Shown: in pieces, positions 10,428-22,700 of the stretch
How the letters are laid out: each line of letters opens with the position of its first letter
Position numbering within the stretch: position 1 is the stretch's first letter
Source: Phlebotomus papatasi
Taxonomy: Eukaryota > Arthropoda > Insecta > Diptera > Psychodidae
Direction: 5' to 3'
Assembly: GCF_024763615.1 (NCBI RefSeq)
Contig: NC_077224.1
Location: forward strand, 88,670,712-88,734,711
Length of the DNA: 64,000 bases
Translations under genes and position numbers: made by a program
The notes under the pieces: model-generated
Told to the model about the DNA's origin: nothing
Databases searched by the model: none
What the model saw: the letters and a program-made list of their open reading frames with translations, nothing else

Positions 10428-13400
10428 ATGGTATTCAGTCACAAGGAGTGGCGAAAATGTGCCAAAAAGGTTCGTCGGAAGAGGATCCGTCAGAGTCGAG
10501 CTCGGGAAAGGGATAAAAAAGTGGCTGAGGAGGAGAGCAGGAAATTAAAAGATCCCACCTATCTCACATGGTTGGCAGAACAGCGAGCCCTGGAATTGTT
10601 CCAGGAAGAAGAGGAAGAAAATCAACGGAAAGAGAACCACAGAAAATGGCTGGAAGCTGAGCTAGAGGCTCAAAGGGCTTTCCGGGAGCTCAAAGAGAAG
10701 CTCGACAGAATAGAAATGGAACGTGCCAGGGAGAAAACAAGAATCAGGGAAGAGTACAGAGCTGAGCAAGAAAGGAGAAAGAAGCTCAAGGAAGAACAGA
10801 AGAGAATTGCCGAAGAAAAGCGACGGAATCATGAGATTCTTCTGCAAAAGATTGAAGAGTATGTCTCAGGAGAAAGAGATTTGCCTCCAGAATTGCTTGA
10901 GACAGCAGAAACAAATCCCGACAGACCTCAGTGTCCATTTTTCGGAAAAACCGGGGCATGTCGCTTTGGCGATCAATGTAGCCGAAATCACTCCCGGCCA
11001 AACATCAGCACAGTCATTCTCATTCCCAACTTCTTCAGCCACATCCTGCTCGAGCAGTTCAGAAGCACAGAATATGGCAATGATTCTTCCCTGGAATACG
11101 ACGACAGAGAAATGGAAGGGGACTTTAAGGAGTTCTATGATGATGTCGTTCCGGAATTTGAACACTTCGGAAGCATCAAGAACTTTTTCGTCTGCAAAAA
11201 TACGGAGGCTCATTTGAGAGGAAACGTTTACATTGAGTACAAAAGCAGAAGGTAAGTGACAAATAAAGTTGTTTTACTTCATGATAGGGATATCTCCTAA
11301 ACTAGAAGAGATAGACCCCCCAAAGTTGGCATAAAAAAAAATTTTTTTAGGCATATTTTGTATGCAAATCTTTAAACGCGAATATCTCCTAAACTAGAAG
11401 AGATAGACCCCCCAAAGTTGGCATCAAAAAATTTTTTTTAGGCATATTTTGTATGCAAATCTTTAAACGCGAATATCTCCTAAACTAGAAGAGATAGACC
11501 CCCCAAAGTTGGCATCAAAAAAAATTTTTTTTAGGCATATTTTGTATGCAAATCTTTAAACGCGAATATCTCCTAAACTAGAAGAGATAGACCCCCCAAA
11601 GTTGGCATCAAAAAAATTTTTTTAGGCATATTTTGTATGCAAATCTTTAAACGCGAATATCTCCTAAACTAGAAGAGATAGACCCCCCAAAGTTGGCATC
11701 AAAAAAAAATTTTTTAGGCATATTTTGTATGCAAATCTTTAAACGCGAATATCTCCCAAACTAGAAGAGATAGACCCCCCCAAAGTTGGTATCAAAAAAA
11801 ATTTTTTTAGGCATATTTTGTATGCAAATCTTTAAACGCGAATATCTCCTAAACTAGAAGAGATAGACCCCCAAAGTTGGCGTCAAAAAAAATTTTTTTA
11901 GGCATATTTTGTATGCAAATCTTTAAACGCGAATATCTCCTAAACTAGAAGAGATAGACCCCCCAAAGTTGGCATCAAAAAAAAATTTTTTAGGCATATT
12001 TTGTATGCAAATCTTTAAACGCGAATATCTCCTAAACTAGAAGAGATAGACCCTCCAAAGTTGGCATCAAAAAAAATTTTTTTTAGGCATATTTTGTATG
12101 CAAATCTTTAAACGCGAATATCTCCTAAACTAGAAGAGATAGACCCCCCAAAGTTGGCATCAAAAAATTTTTTTTAGGCATATTTTGTATGCAAATCTTT
12201 AAACGCGAATATCTCCTAAACTAGAAGAGATAGACCCCCCAAAGTTGGCATCAAAAAAAATTTTTTTTAGGCATATTTTGTATGCAAATCTTTAAACGCG
12301 AATATCTCCTAAACTAGAAGAGATAGACCCCCCAAAGTTGGCATCAAAAAAAAATTTTTAGGCATATTTTGTATGCAAATCTTTAAACGCGAATATCTCC
12401 CAAACTAGAAGAGATAGACCCCCCCAAAGTTGGTATCAAAAAAAATTTTTTTAGGCATATTTTGTATGCAAATCTTTAAACGCGAATATCTCCTAAACTA
12501 GAAGAGATAGACCCTCCAAAGTTGGCATCAAAAAAATTTTTTTTAGGCATATTTTGTATGCAAATCTTTAAACGCGAATATCTCCTAAACTAGAAGAGAT
12601 AGACCCCCCAAAGTTGGCATCAAAAAAAAAATTTTAGGCATATTTTGTATGCAAATCTTTAAACGCGAATATCTCCCAAACTAGAAGAGATAGACCCCCC
12701 CAAAGTTGGTATCAAAAAAAAATTTTTTAGGCATATTTTGTATGCAAATCTTTAAACGCGAATATCTCCTAAACTAGAAGAGATAGACCCTCCAAAGTTG
12801 GCATCAAAAAAAATTTTTTTTAGGCATATTTTGTATGCAAATCTTTAAACGCGAATATCTCCTAAACTAGAAGAGATAGACCCCCCAAAGTTGGCATCAA
12901 AAAAAATTTTTTTAGGCATATTTTGTATGCAAATCTTTAAACGCGAATATCTCCTAAACTAGAAGAGATAGACCCCCCAAAGTTGGCATCAAAAAAAAAT
13001 TTTTTAGGCATATTTTGTATGCAAATCTTTAAACGCGAATATCTCCTAAACTAGAAGAGATAGACCCTCCAAAGTTGGCATCAAAAAAAATTTTTTTTAG
13101 GCATATTTTGTATGCAAATCTTTAAACGCGAATATCTCCTAAACTAGAAGAGATAGACCCTCCAAAGTTGGCATCAAAAAAATTTTTTTTAGGCATATTT
13201 TGTATGCAAATCTTTAAACGCGAATATCTCCTAAACTAGAAGAGATAGACCCCCCAAAGTTGGCATCAAAAAAAAAATTTTAGGCATATTTTGTATGCAA
13301 ATCTTTAAACGCGAATATCTCCCAAACTAGAAGAGATAGACCCCCCCAAAGTTGGTATCAAAAAAAAATTTTTTAGGCATATTTTGTATGCAAATCTTTA

Positions 13401-15214
13401 AACGCGAATATCTCCTAAACTAGAAGAGATAGACCCCCAAAGTTGGCGTCAAAAAAAATTTTTTTAGGCATATTTTGTATGCAAATCTTTAAACGCGAAT
13501 ATCTCCTAAACTAGAAGAGATAGACCCCCCAAAGTTGGCATCAAAAAAAAATTTTTTAGGCATATTTTGTATGCAAATCTTTAAACGCGAATATCTCCTA
13601 AACTAGAAGAGATAGACCCTCCAAAGTTGGCATCAAAAAAAATTTTTTTTAGGCATATTTTGTATGCAAATCTTTAAACGCGAATATCTCCTAAACTAGA
13701 AGAGATAGACCCTCCAAAGTTGGCATCAAAAAAAATTTTTTTAGGCATATTTTGTATGCAAATCTTTAAACGCGAATATCTCCTAAACTAGAAGAGATAG
13801 ACCCCCCAAAGTTGGCATCAAAAAAAAATTTTTAGGCATATTTTGTATGCAAATCTTTAAACGCGAATATCTCCCAAACTAGAAGAGATAAACCCCCCAA
13901 AGTTGGCATCAAAAAAAAATTTTTTTAGGCATATTTTGTATGCAAATCTTTAAACGCGAATATCTCCTAAACTAGAAGAGATAGACCCCCCAAAGTTGGC
14001 ATCAAAAAAAAATTTTTTAGGCATATTTTGTATGCAAATCTTTAAACGCGAATATCTCCTAAACTAGAAGAGATAGACCCCCCAAAGTTGGCATCAAAAA
14101 AAAATTTTTAGGCATATTTTGTATGCAAATCTTTAAACGCGAATATCTCCCAAACTAGAAGAGATAGACCCCCCAAAGTTGGCATCAAAAAAAATTTTTT
14201 TAGGCATATTTTGTATGCAAATCTTTAAACGCGAATATCTCCTAAACTAGAAGAGATAGACCCCCAAAGTTGGCGTCAAAAAAAATTTTTTTAGGCATAT
14301 TTTGTATGCAAATCTTTAAACGCGAATATCTCCTAAACTAGAAGAGATAGACCCCCAAAGTTGGCGTCAAAAAAAATTTTTTTAGGCATATTTTGTATGC
14401 AAATCTTTAAACGCGAATATCTCCTAAACTAGAAGAGATAGACCCCCTTTAAACGCGAATGGAGTGTGTCTCGACTAACTATTTTCCATACTTTTGTAAA
14501 AGGTAGTCTAGCTCTGTCCTTCAGGATAAAACATTTTCTTCCAGGGATGCAATGAAAGTCTACCAGAAATTCCAAGGAAGATTCTACGGTGGGAAGCAAC
14601 TCAATGTCACATTCCGGACAATAAACTCCTGGTCAACGGCTATTTGTGGTATTTGAGAGTATCCTTTTAGAAAAAAAAACACCTTTCCCGGATTTAAAAT
14701 TTGCCTCATAATTAATTTTTTGCCACTTTTGCTCAATATATTTTCCTTAAACTGTCATGTCCAATAGGTTTGTCATTTCTGAGAAAATGCCCCAAAGGTA
14801 GCACGTGCAGTTTTCTACACATCTTCAGGAATCCCGATGCCAAATATTGCTACTCGTGGAGGCGAGATCGCCGGGATCATTGGCACTCTGAACGATCAGA
14901 AGAAAAGAGAACACCAACAAAAACGCCAAAGAAAAGCGAAAATGGTGCAAGGTAATAAATTTTTGGGGAATGCATTTGGGCGTCAGGACATCTGACTTGA
15001 TTTATCTTGTAGCTGTTCCTGGAACGACGACGAAGATGGCAAGAAAAATTGGCGATGGTCTGGGAGTTCAGAAAGTGAATCTTCAGACACAGAAAAGGCC
15101 AACAGATCCAAATCACAAAAGCAAGACAGACGATATCGTAAATCACGTCTTGTGTCCCAATCACGCTCATCCAGCGATCGCAGAGGTCACAGTCGAACGC
15201 GTCAGCACAATTGA
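10428..15214 (+). CDS. ZRSR2-like U2AF35-related splicing factor
   Basis: ZRSR2 (Urp) contacts 3' splice sites, mainly in the U12-type minor spliceosome. Exons are 10428-11251, 14545-14648, 14768-14951 and 15013-15214, all phase-consistent, giving 437 residues. Order: basic start (SHKEWRKCAKKVRRKR), a long charged helix (about residues 25-145), a first CCCH zinc finger (CPFFGKTGACRFGDQC, C169 to H188), a UHM-type RRM (about 190-305) with RGNVYIEY and the GRFYGGKQL linker, a second CCCH finger (C309, C317, C323, H327, then IFRNP), and a short Ser/Arg/Asp-rich tail. This matches human ZRSR2 domain by domain. The tail is shorter and less RS-rich than in human. The start is the first ATG of the conserved block. 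The first intron is almost wholly satellite DNA. Confidence 0.94.
11290..14460. repeat. Satellite array of about 34 units of 92 bp in intron
   Basis: Near-identical head-to-tail units of about 92 bp, each running ATATCTCCTAAACTAGAAGA, a GATAGACCCCCC tract, AAAGTTGGCATC, an A-run followed by a T-run, then GGCATATTTTGTATGC and AAATCTTTAAACGCGA. I count about 34 full copies and a truncated last one ending at 14460. Unit length varies by a few bases through the A/T and C runs. GCATA-TTTTG-TATGC in each unit can form a five-base-pair hairpin. The array starts 38 bp after the splice donor and fills nearly all of the 3.3 kb intron. It is not CRISPR: there are no unique spacers. Confidence 0.97.
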
Positions 15215-15218
15215 TACA

Positions 15219-15228
15219 AATAAATAAA
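15219..15228 (+). terminator. Polyadenylation signals of the ZRSR2-like gene
   Basis: Two overlapping AATAAA hexamers start 4 bp after the stop codon, implying a very short 3' UTR. Confidence 0.7.
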
Positions 15229-15259
15229 AAGCATTGAACAATATTTTTGCATAAACATG

Positions 15260-16560
15260 GCCTTTGAATTTCAAACATTACACTGAAAACTGCCCCAAAA
15301 TTATGCTGTATTTTTTTTTCAGATTAAAGAAAGAAGTTTACCGATTCGGAATCGATTTGAACCGATTCACAGGTAATCTAAAATTCACAATCGATGACTC
15401 AAAACCGGTTGAAACCTTTCGGACTTACCAAGAATTCAATGACCTTTCCAAAGGTACTAAAACAGCCCCAATCGGTTGAAAAGTATTCTCTTTAGAACTG
15501 TTTAATCTAAAAAATTCGTTATAAAAAATTATTCAGGATTGTTGTAATTCATTGTAAAAAAAATTCATTGTTGTATAAGAATGCAATGAAAATGGTAAGG
15601 ATGATGTCTAAGATTTGTGGACTTGCAAAACCAAGATTTCTTCTAAAAAAAGGATTAGCAAAGCGTCCCAGGCTTTGCGAAATGCTCGAACTCGTAGCTT
15701 AGATGTTATACCTCAAAAGTACTTTCGCATCATTTACCGTTTAACGGTACGCAACCGATTTGAATTGATTCATAAATCACTCAATAAATTCCACAAAATA
15801 GGTCGAAGAGTAATAAAAATTATATTCCCACAAAAATTACTTATCGGTAAATAATCGGTTCATTACCGGTTCACAACCGATTTGAACCGACTTATAAATC
15901 ACTCAAAATATTTTCCAAAATACATCTCATAAGTAATTTAATTGAATTTCGTATAAAAATTATTTATCGGTTATGAACCGGTTCATTACCGATTCAAAAC
16001 CGATTGGAACTGGTTCAGTTTTGTCGGAAATTTCAAGACCTTTCCAACGAGCCAAACATGACCCCATTCGCTTGATAAATGCGCTCTCTAATTGTCTTTT
16101 TAACCTATGACCTTGAAAAACCGTTATTAGGAATGATTCAACGGTATTTTCGTCTAAGGACGAAATATCCGCCTGAGTAATCTCTAAAACCAATCTATAT
16201 CCAAAAATGAAAAAAAATCGCACGACGCGTTTTTGAGAAATCCCAAAAAACATGGTTTTGGAGGAGAAGGAGAGGGGTGGGGGAAAATGAGGGGAATGTT
16301 AACGATCCTTGGGTAGACCTATGGGAGGTCCCCCGAAGGTCCCAAATCGCTATCTCTTACCGTTTAGCCTCTAGACCTGGCGACAGCCGGATGGACAGAC
16401 GAACAAACAGCGTGACGACATTTCTCAGAAATCGTCTAAAACCCGAAAATTTGTTGACAAAAGTGGTCTCCGGGGGATGAAAGGTGGAAATTTTTGGTGA
16501 AAAAAATCGAGGAATTATATATACTACTCTCTCCGTGTAGTTCGAGCAGTAAAAATTGCA
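15260..16560. repeat. Dispersed repeat with ACCGGTTCA-type motifs
   Basis: A non-coding repeat rich in ACCGATT and CCGGTTCATTACCGG motifs, with a characteristic GCAAAGCGTCCCAGGCTTTG block near 15658 and a downstream TCGCTATCTCTTACCGTTTA block near 16350. Parts recur at about 17.04-17.11, 21.36-21.74, 29.33-29.76 and 46.14-46.34 kb. No open frame has protein-like content. The class is unknown. Confidence 0.5.
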
Positions 16561-16696
16561 TATCTGTCCATTTGAAATATTTAGATAGAGATATTTCCAA
16601 TCGCTTGGAATATTATTTCTCCAGAATCTGTCGACTGATATCGGCGATATTTGGACAGCTTTCCAATTAGAAAGAAAATGGTTATTGGGTCATAGA

Positions 16697-16867
16697 TAGG
16701 GGAAAGTGCCCAAAGCCCAAGTTTCGTAATGACTTTTTTTCTTATCTTTCTCAATAAATATGAAATAAATTTTAAAAAGAGGACACTTTCCTCGCATTTA
16801 TTGAGAAACATGAAAAATTTAGTCTTTGTGAAGCTTGGGACCGTGCAAAACATGGGCGCTTTCCCCT
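16697..16867. mobile_element. MITE, GGGGAAAGTGCCC family, copy 1
   Basis: The left end TAGGGGAAAGTGCCCAAAGC mirrors the right end ATGGGCGCTTTCCCCTG. Inner arms TTTCTCAATAAAT and ATTTATTGAGAAA are also complementary. Two better copies are at 17850-18075 and 49779-49997. Confidence 0.6.
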
Positions 16868-17849
16868 GTAAAGCTTGATCGTTTTTAAGGCATAACCTAA
16901 AATCAAAAATTACATCCACCGCTTCGTTTCCGGTTATAGCCGATTTGACCTGGCTCGAAAATCCAAAACCTATCAAGAAAATCATTTTTTTTCCTAATCA
17001 ATGCACACTTTAGAATTATTTGAGCTCTGAAACGTAATTGTCGATGCAATTCATGGAGATCCCTCGAAAACCCCAAGTCGCTATCTCTACCCGTTTGTCC
17101 TATACTAACGGTAATGCAGGAAAAAACACACATCATATTATTGCTCTCTTCGAAAGATAAAATAATCCAGAGAAAATTCTCTTCATTGCGTGACATTGAC
17201 ATTTGGTCAATTGAACTTGCCAAAGAAATCCCCATGCGCGTGATTAAATGGTGCATTTGCATAAAAATCATATAAAAATTTCTTTATGTCACAGATAAAA
17301 GTATTTTGTTTATTTTAAATATAACTTAATAAGTTAGCCATATGCAATGACCCAAATCGATAGTGGAAATGTTTTTTTTTTCTTCTTTTTCAATCAAGTG
17401 CTGGAGCTTTTGTTTTTGCGTCTCTCTCAGCAGTTTCAGAAGAAATAAATAAGAAAGAACTGCAAAGGCGTTCGATTGTTCGTCTCTGAATTATTGATTG
17501 AGAATTCGACGGTTTTTCAGTTGAGATTCATTACCTTCACAGCTTTTGTATTTCATGATAAAGATTTAAAATTGCGTCCATTACGAGTACAAGATGATAG
17601 ACATTTTACAAGAATTTAGTTCGATTTGTCGTATATTGTATGCAGCAAAATTGAGCGTTCCTTTAGAAGAGGTAATCTTAACTTAATGTGAGGTTATACC
17701 GGACATAACCTTAAAAAGGCTGCTCAAATTTGGACAGGACAAAACTTCAAATTTCTCAGAACTTTAATTTTTCTAACTTTCGTCCAACTGAGAGACAAAT
17801 AAAATGATTTATAAAATATAATGTAACATAAAGGCATTATAGAAGGCAG

Positions 17850-18075
17850 TAGGGGAAATTGCCCATGCTTTGCACGGTCCCAAGCTTCATAATGACTAAA
17901 TTTCTCCTATGTTTCTCAATAAATGTGACTCATCGCACCCATAATGTCAAAAATTAGAGGACAGTGTCCTGTTTTCAAAATATTTTGCGGGCGGAGTCAC
18001 ATTTATTGAGAAACATAGGAAAAATTTAGTCATTATGAAGCTTGGGATCGTGCAATGCATGGGCACTTTCTCCTA
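17850..18075. mobile_element. MITE, GGGGAAAGTGCCC family, copy 2
   Basis: Left arm: TAGGGGAAATTGCCCATGC, TTTGCACGGTCCC, AAGCTTCATAATGACTAAAT. The right arm is the reverse complement over about 85 bp, ending GGGCACTTTCTCCTA. TA borders suggest a Tc1/mariner-type target. Strong foldback with a short unpaired centre and no coding capacity. Confidence 0.75.
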
Positions 18076-18244
18076 AAAGCATTATAGTAAAGTCAGTAAA
18101 GCATTATAAATCCAAAATTCTTACAATTTGCTTATAGGGCTCTTGCCTCCATCTCTATACAGTAGAACCCCGCTATAGTCCATATTTGGTTCCAGATTTG
18201 ACACTTGGGTCGCACACTATAGTCCATGTCATTTTTTAAAATTA

Positions 18245-18252
18245 TAAACGAC
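18245..18252. repeat. Target-site duplication, left
   Basis: TAAACGAC directly before the terminal CACCCCC of the nested element; identical to the copy at 23756-23763. The empty paralogous site at 44.0 kb has a single TCAACGAC. Confidence 0.85.
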
Positions 18253-19749
18253 CACCCCCGTCGGATTTAACAGTTACACCATGAAAGATTTTTTACTCTC
18301 TATTTAAAAATTTCCGTTAGTTTTCAAATACCAATAAAGTACCTGTTCTCAATAAGAGATGTCACATTTCAGGGTTGTAATTAGGGGTAACATATTTTTG
18401 CAAATTCAATTTTATTATAAATATATTTTTTCTCTTGTTTATTTCTCTTTTAGATTATAATAGGGTAAATTAAGCTAATTCAAAACCTCTTCCAAATGGA
18501 AATTTTTCGCTACTCCAAATGGAAACGTCATTGTTTTCACGATAAATTCAGTACTAAATTATTATATTTATATATTTTCTATACCACAGTTTCATTATTT
18601 AGTTAATTTTTCTCCAAATAAAGCGAAAATCCATGCATATTCACAAATTTCAATTTGTTAATTTCTCAGAAAAATTAAAAGTGTGCCTTTTCACCATCGA
18701 ATTTTTTATTTATCGACCAAGTTTTCCAATTAAAAACACAATGAGGTGACTGTTCTTTATTCGTTTTGTTTAACATTTATCTAACATTTCTGGGTCATTT
18801 TAGTTAAATTAAGTGCTAATCTTTATTGTTAACGGTACGTAAAGTTTTCAAATGAAAGAATTACCTATTTCGTGAACAAAAAGGGTTTTTCTGAAGTGTC
18901 TGCAAATGTTTCAATAGGATACCCCGGAAATATGATTTGTTTTGAGAAATTTTAATATTGTTTTAGATGGGGAAAGAGAAAAGACTAGGAATAATAACAA
19001 ATCTTGAACACAGGAGCAACTCAACAAGGTTTTGGAAGCATTTCGTCGGGGTTTCACTTGCACTGTTTGTCTCCAATTAAGAATTTTTCCTTTTCTCCAT
19101 TTTTATTAATATGTTTCCAATAGAAGCATTTTACGTTTGCGTATTTTTCTTGTATTTAAGAAGTTTTGAAATTATATCTAAAGAATTTTGACTAAACAAT
19201 AACATTCTAGAAGAGTCAAGGAGCAAATTTATGTAATTCTCTTCAGAAAAAAGATGAACTTAATGTATTGAATCTTCTGTCAGTTAAAGCGTCAGGAAAT
19301 GGTTTTGAATTAGGACATTTACCCTAGTTATAAAATATATAAAAGGGTCAACTCGTTTTGCCACCGTTTTACTTTTTTCAATTTAGCTAAAAATAAATAA
19401 TTTTAATGCTTCAAAGCTTTGTTCGGCCTATTTGTAACACAGGCTTTAGAAAGATATTTTAAAATATTTCACATTTTTATCTTAAGTTCGTTTAGGATGA
19501 GAAAGAAAACAAAATATATAGCTTTTTTAACTAAGATTATATTTATGATCATATTCATTTGTTACAGATCAGATTTTTCAATAAGACTTGCATATTCAAT
19601 TCTTTTTTACAGAAATCTTGCTGCATTTTGTTGTATGATTTAAGTTTTTTTTTAAATTTTGAATATCAATACATGTTTTGAGCAAGTGCTCTTGAAAGCA
19701 GACATAAAGAAAAGTTAATCAGAAAGCAATATTTGCGGCCACCGCCGTC

Positions 19750-22700
19750 TTAGCGTTGCTGACCAACCTCCAGAGCTAAACGGTGGAAATGCTCCTTCTG
19801 AGGTTGTATAATTATCGAATCACTGGCCGTATTGCATGGCTCCGATATGTCATCTTCGAATTCAATCCACTCGACTTCGTCGCAATCATCGTCCATGGCA
19901 CTGTAGTCGCTGACGGATGACTTTTGGAGTTCTACCATTGTAGCGTAGATTTTCGAACTATGATTCCCAAGCTGTGTATTGTCATCAAGATGAACACCAG
20001 AATCTGCTTGTGTCTGCCTTAAGTCCTATGATCAGGAAATTTATTTCAGGAATTTCTCAGGAGAATATCTTGTGTAATTGGTAGGCAATGAGTGAAATGA
20101 TATATTTCTCAATTTATGATGCAATTGCACTACATTCTAGTCATTCTATTGATATCTCTAATCTTTTTACTTCGAGGTCGGTAACATTTCAAGTCAAAAA
20201 CAAAACAATGTAAAGTAATTGAGAAAAATTCTAATTATAAAAAAATCGCAAAATTTGTTTCCTTATGATAAGTTATCAACTGTTCTATTCCATACAATTA
20301 ATCTTCAATTTTAGAATGGCAAAAATTCTAAGAGTGGAAGAAAGAATAATATATATGGCGTTTATTTTTAAATGAATACTATACGGTTCCTATTGTGTAA
20401 ATCTGGACTTGATATCATTGGATTTTAAAGTGGGTCAGGGGGGTCATCCCGAGTTTTTGTAATTTTGAGATTTTGATGTACTCAGAAAGAGAATTTAATA
20501 AATTTTCAGACAACATATAGAACTAACTTACTTTGTTATAAATATTTTTCACAATTTTAATCTCTTACATGCACAATTAATTAGAAGTAAAGGGGAACAA
20601 ATATGAATTTCTTGCGCCATTTTTGTGAGGTAGGGAACCAACTGTCACTAGTTGGTCCCCTATTCTTTTATTTCAGAAAAATTTAATAGAGCTTTAGAAG
20701 AACAAGGGACCATCTTCACTACATACAAGAAAAGAACATATTTTATAAGTTAAAAACGTGAAAATTTCAATGTTTATAATTGTGCTCAGACAAATAGAAA
20801 AGAATCAAACAGTTATTGTACAAAAATTTGCGTAAGATATTTATTTATAACGAATTGAATATTTAATACTGTCTCCTGAAAAATGACTCAGATTGAAATG
20901 AACTCCTTTAAAATCCAATGAGCGATATATAAATGGTTATCATTGAACCAACAATATTACTATGAAGTCATGTGAGGTTGTACAGGCTCTATTTTATGCC
21001 TATATCGTAATTTAGAAGATAAATAAGATGTTTTTTAGGTAACAGAAAGAAACTTTTGCGATAAAATTGCTCTTATGAAGATAAACCTTTAAGATTCTAT
21101 AGGATATTACGACGAACAAACAAAGTGTTTTCAAACTAAAATGCAATATATTTTGATTTTCCTAAGATTAATCTTTTAATTAAATAATTTACTGGGTAGA
21201 TAAGTTTGCTAATTGCAACTTTTATTTTTCTAGACTTATTCTAGTCTATAGAAAAATAAACATAGATATTTTTAAAGCGAATTTATCAAAGTTTAATTTG
21301 AAATTTAAAAAAAAAACCAAAAATTTGCGATAATTTATATTTTTGAAATATATCAAAATCCGGTACATTACCAATTCATTAGCAGTTGAGACCGATGCAG
21401 CCGGGTTTAGGATTTCGATACCTTTCAATTAAATCAAAAATCGACCAATTTGTTTGAGAAATAAGCCCTCCAGAATCATTGACATTAATAAATTCAAGAT
21501 TTCGATTTTTTCTGGTCTTGGGTGTCTGGTCGAAATATTCGCCCGGACTTGCTCTGAAACACACCGAAAATGATCCGAATCCGTAGGGCCAAATATAAAG
21601 TAAAAACGTATTTTTTTGAAAGGGATGGAGGGGTTGGGGGGTGTGAATTGGGTAAGTGAATTTTCTAGAATACATTGATTTCTGGGGGGTCATCGATAAC
21701 CTAAAGTTGATATCTCTTGCTGTTTAAAAACTACAGTGCTGTCAATTTATAAAAAGTGGACTGTATATAAGTACGCTCGTAGATCTCGAACACAACAAAA
21801 TATCGTATAAATAAGTTAGATTTATGGATGAACATTCATATTAGTGTAATCTTTGCAATCATCTCTTATTAGATCAAAAAAAAATCAAAACCATGCGACA
21901 TTAAACTAGCAATTTTTGATTTCGATTTCAAGGAAATTCAAGAAAAGTAGCAATTTTCTCTACATTTTCTTATTATTTTGAATATAAAATAATATATATT
22001 TAATACGAGAAATAAATGTTTATTTATTTTGTCCATGATCTTCTAAAAGAACTAAGAGATTTCTAATCAGAACAATCCTATAGGACATTTGCAATACTGT
22101 TCTACATCCTCGTCTAAGAGACCACTTTCTTCCATCATGAAGAGAAATATGCATAAATTTAACCATAGAATAAAATTACTGAGAAAATTCTCAAAATTTG
22201 ATAGGTACGTGGTAATTAGTAAGATTTCTGTTTTTCTTAATGACATGTTTTTCAACAAAAAGATCAGCAACAAATATTATATAAACTACTCGGTGGTAGC
22301 CATAATCCCGAAAGCCAAAATCCCGAAAGCCAAAATCCCGAACGCCAAAATCCCGAAAAGGCCAAAATCCCGAAAGCCAAAATCCCGAATTTCTCAAATC
22401 CTGAAAGGGATGGAATTATATGGAGGAAAATGTTTAGAATAATTTTCCAAGACACAGAAGATTTCCCTTTGCCTCCAGCAAGCGCGGGTGCAATCGTGGG
22501 AGTAGCTATGACACTTTTAAGAATTCGGGATTTTGGCTTTCGGGATTTTGACCCATTCGGGATTTTGGCTTTCGGGATTTTGGCGTTCGGGATTTTGGCT
22601 TTCGGGATTTTGGCGTTCGGGATTTTGACCGGGATCCAAACTACTATATTAAATTAGTTATAAATCTTTATATATCTTTACATTTATCTTATTCAATAAA

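Noticed and set aside
10723..11217. Second long open frame overlapping the ZRSR2-like exon
   Set aside because: It is a shifted reading of the same exon. The main frame carries the zinc finger and RRM and continues correctly across splice sites.
11290..14460. Regularly spaced repeats that could suggest a CRISPR-like array
   Set aside because: There are no unique spacers; the whole 92-bp unit is repeated, and the host is a eukaryote with a spliced gene around it.
22264..22657. Open frames with repeated ILAFG or FGVRDFG peptides
   Set aside because: They arise from the 15-bp period of a foldback element and appear in several frames and on both strands.
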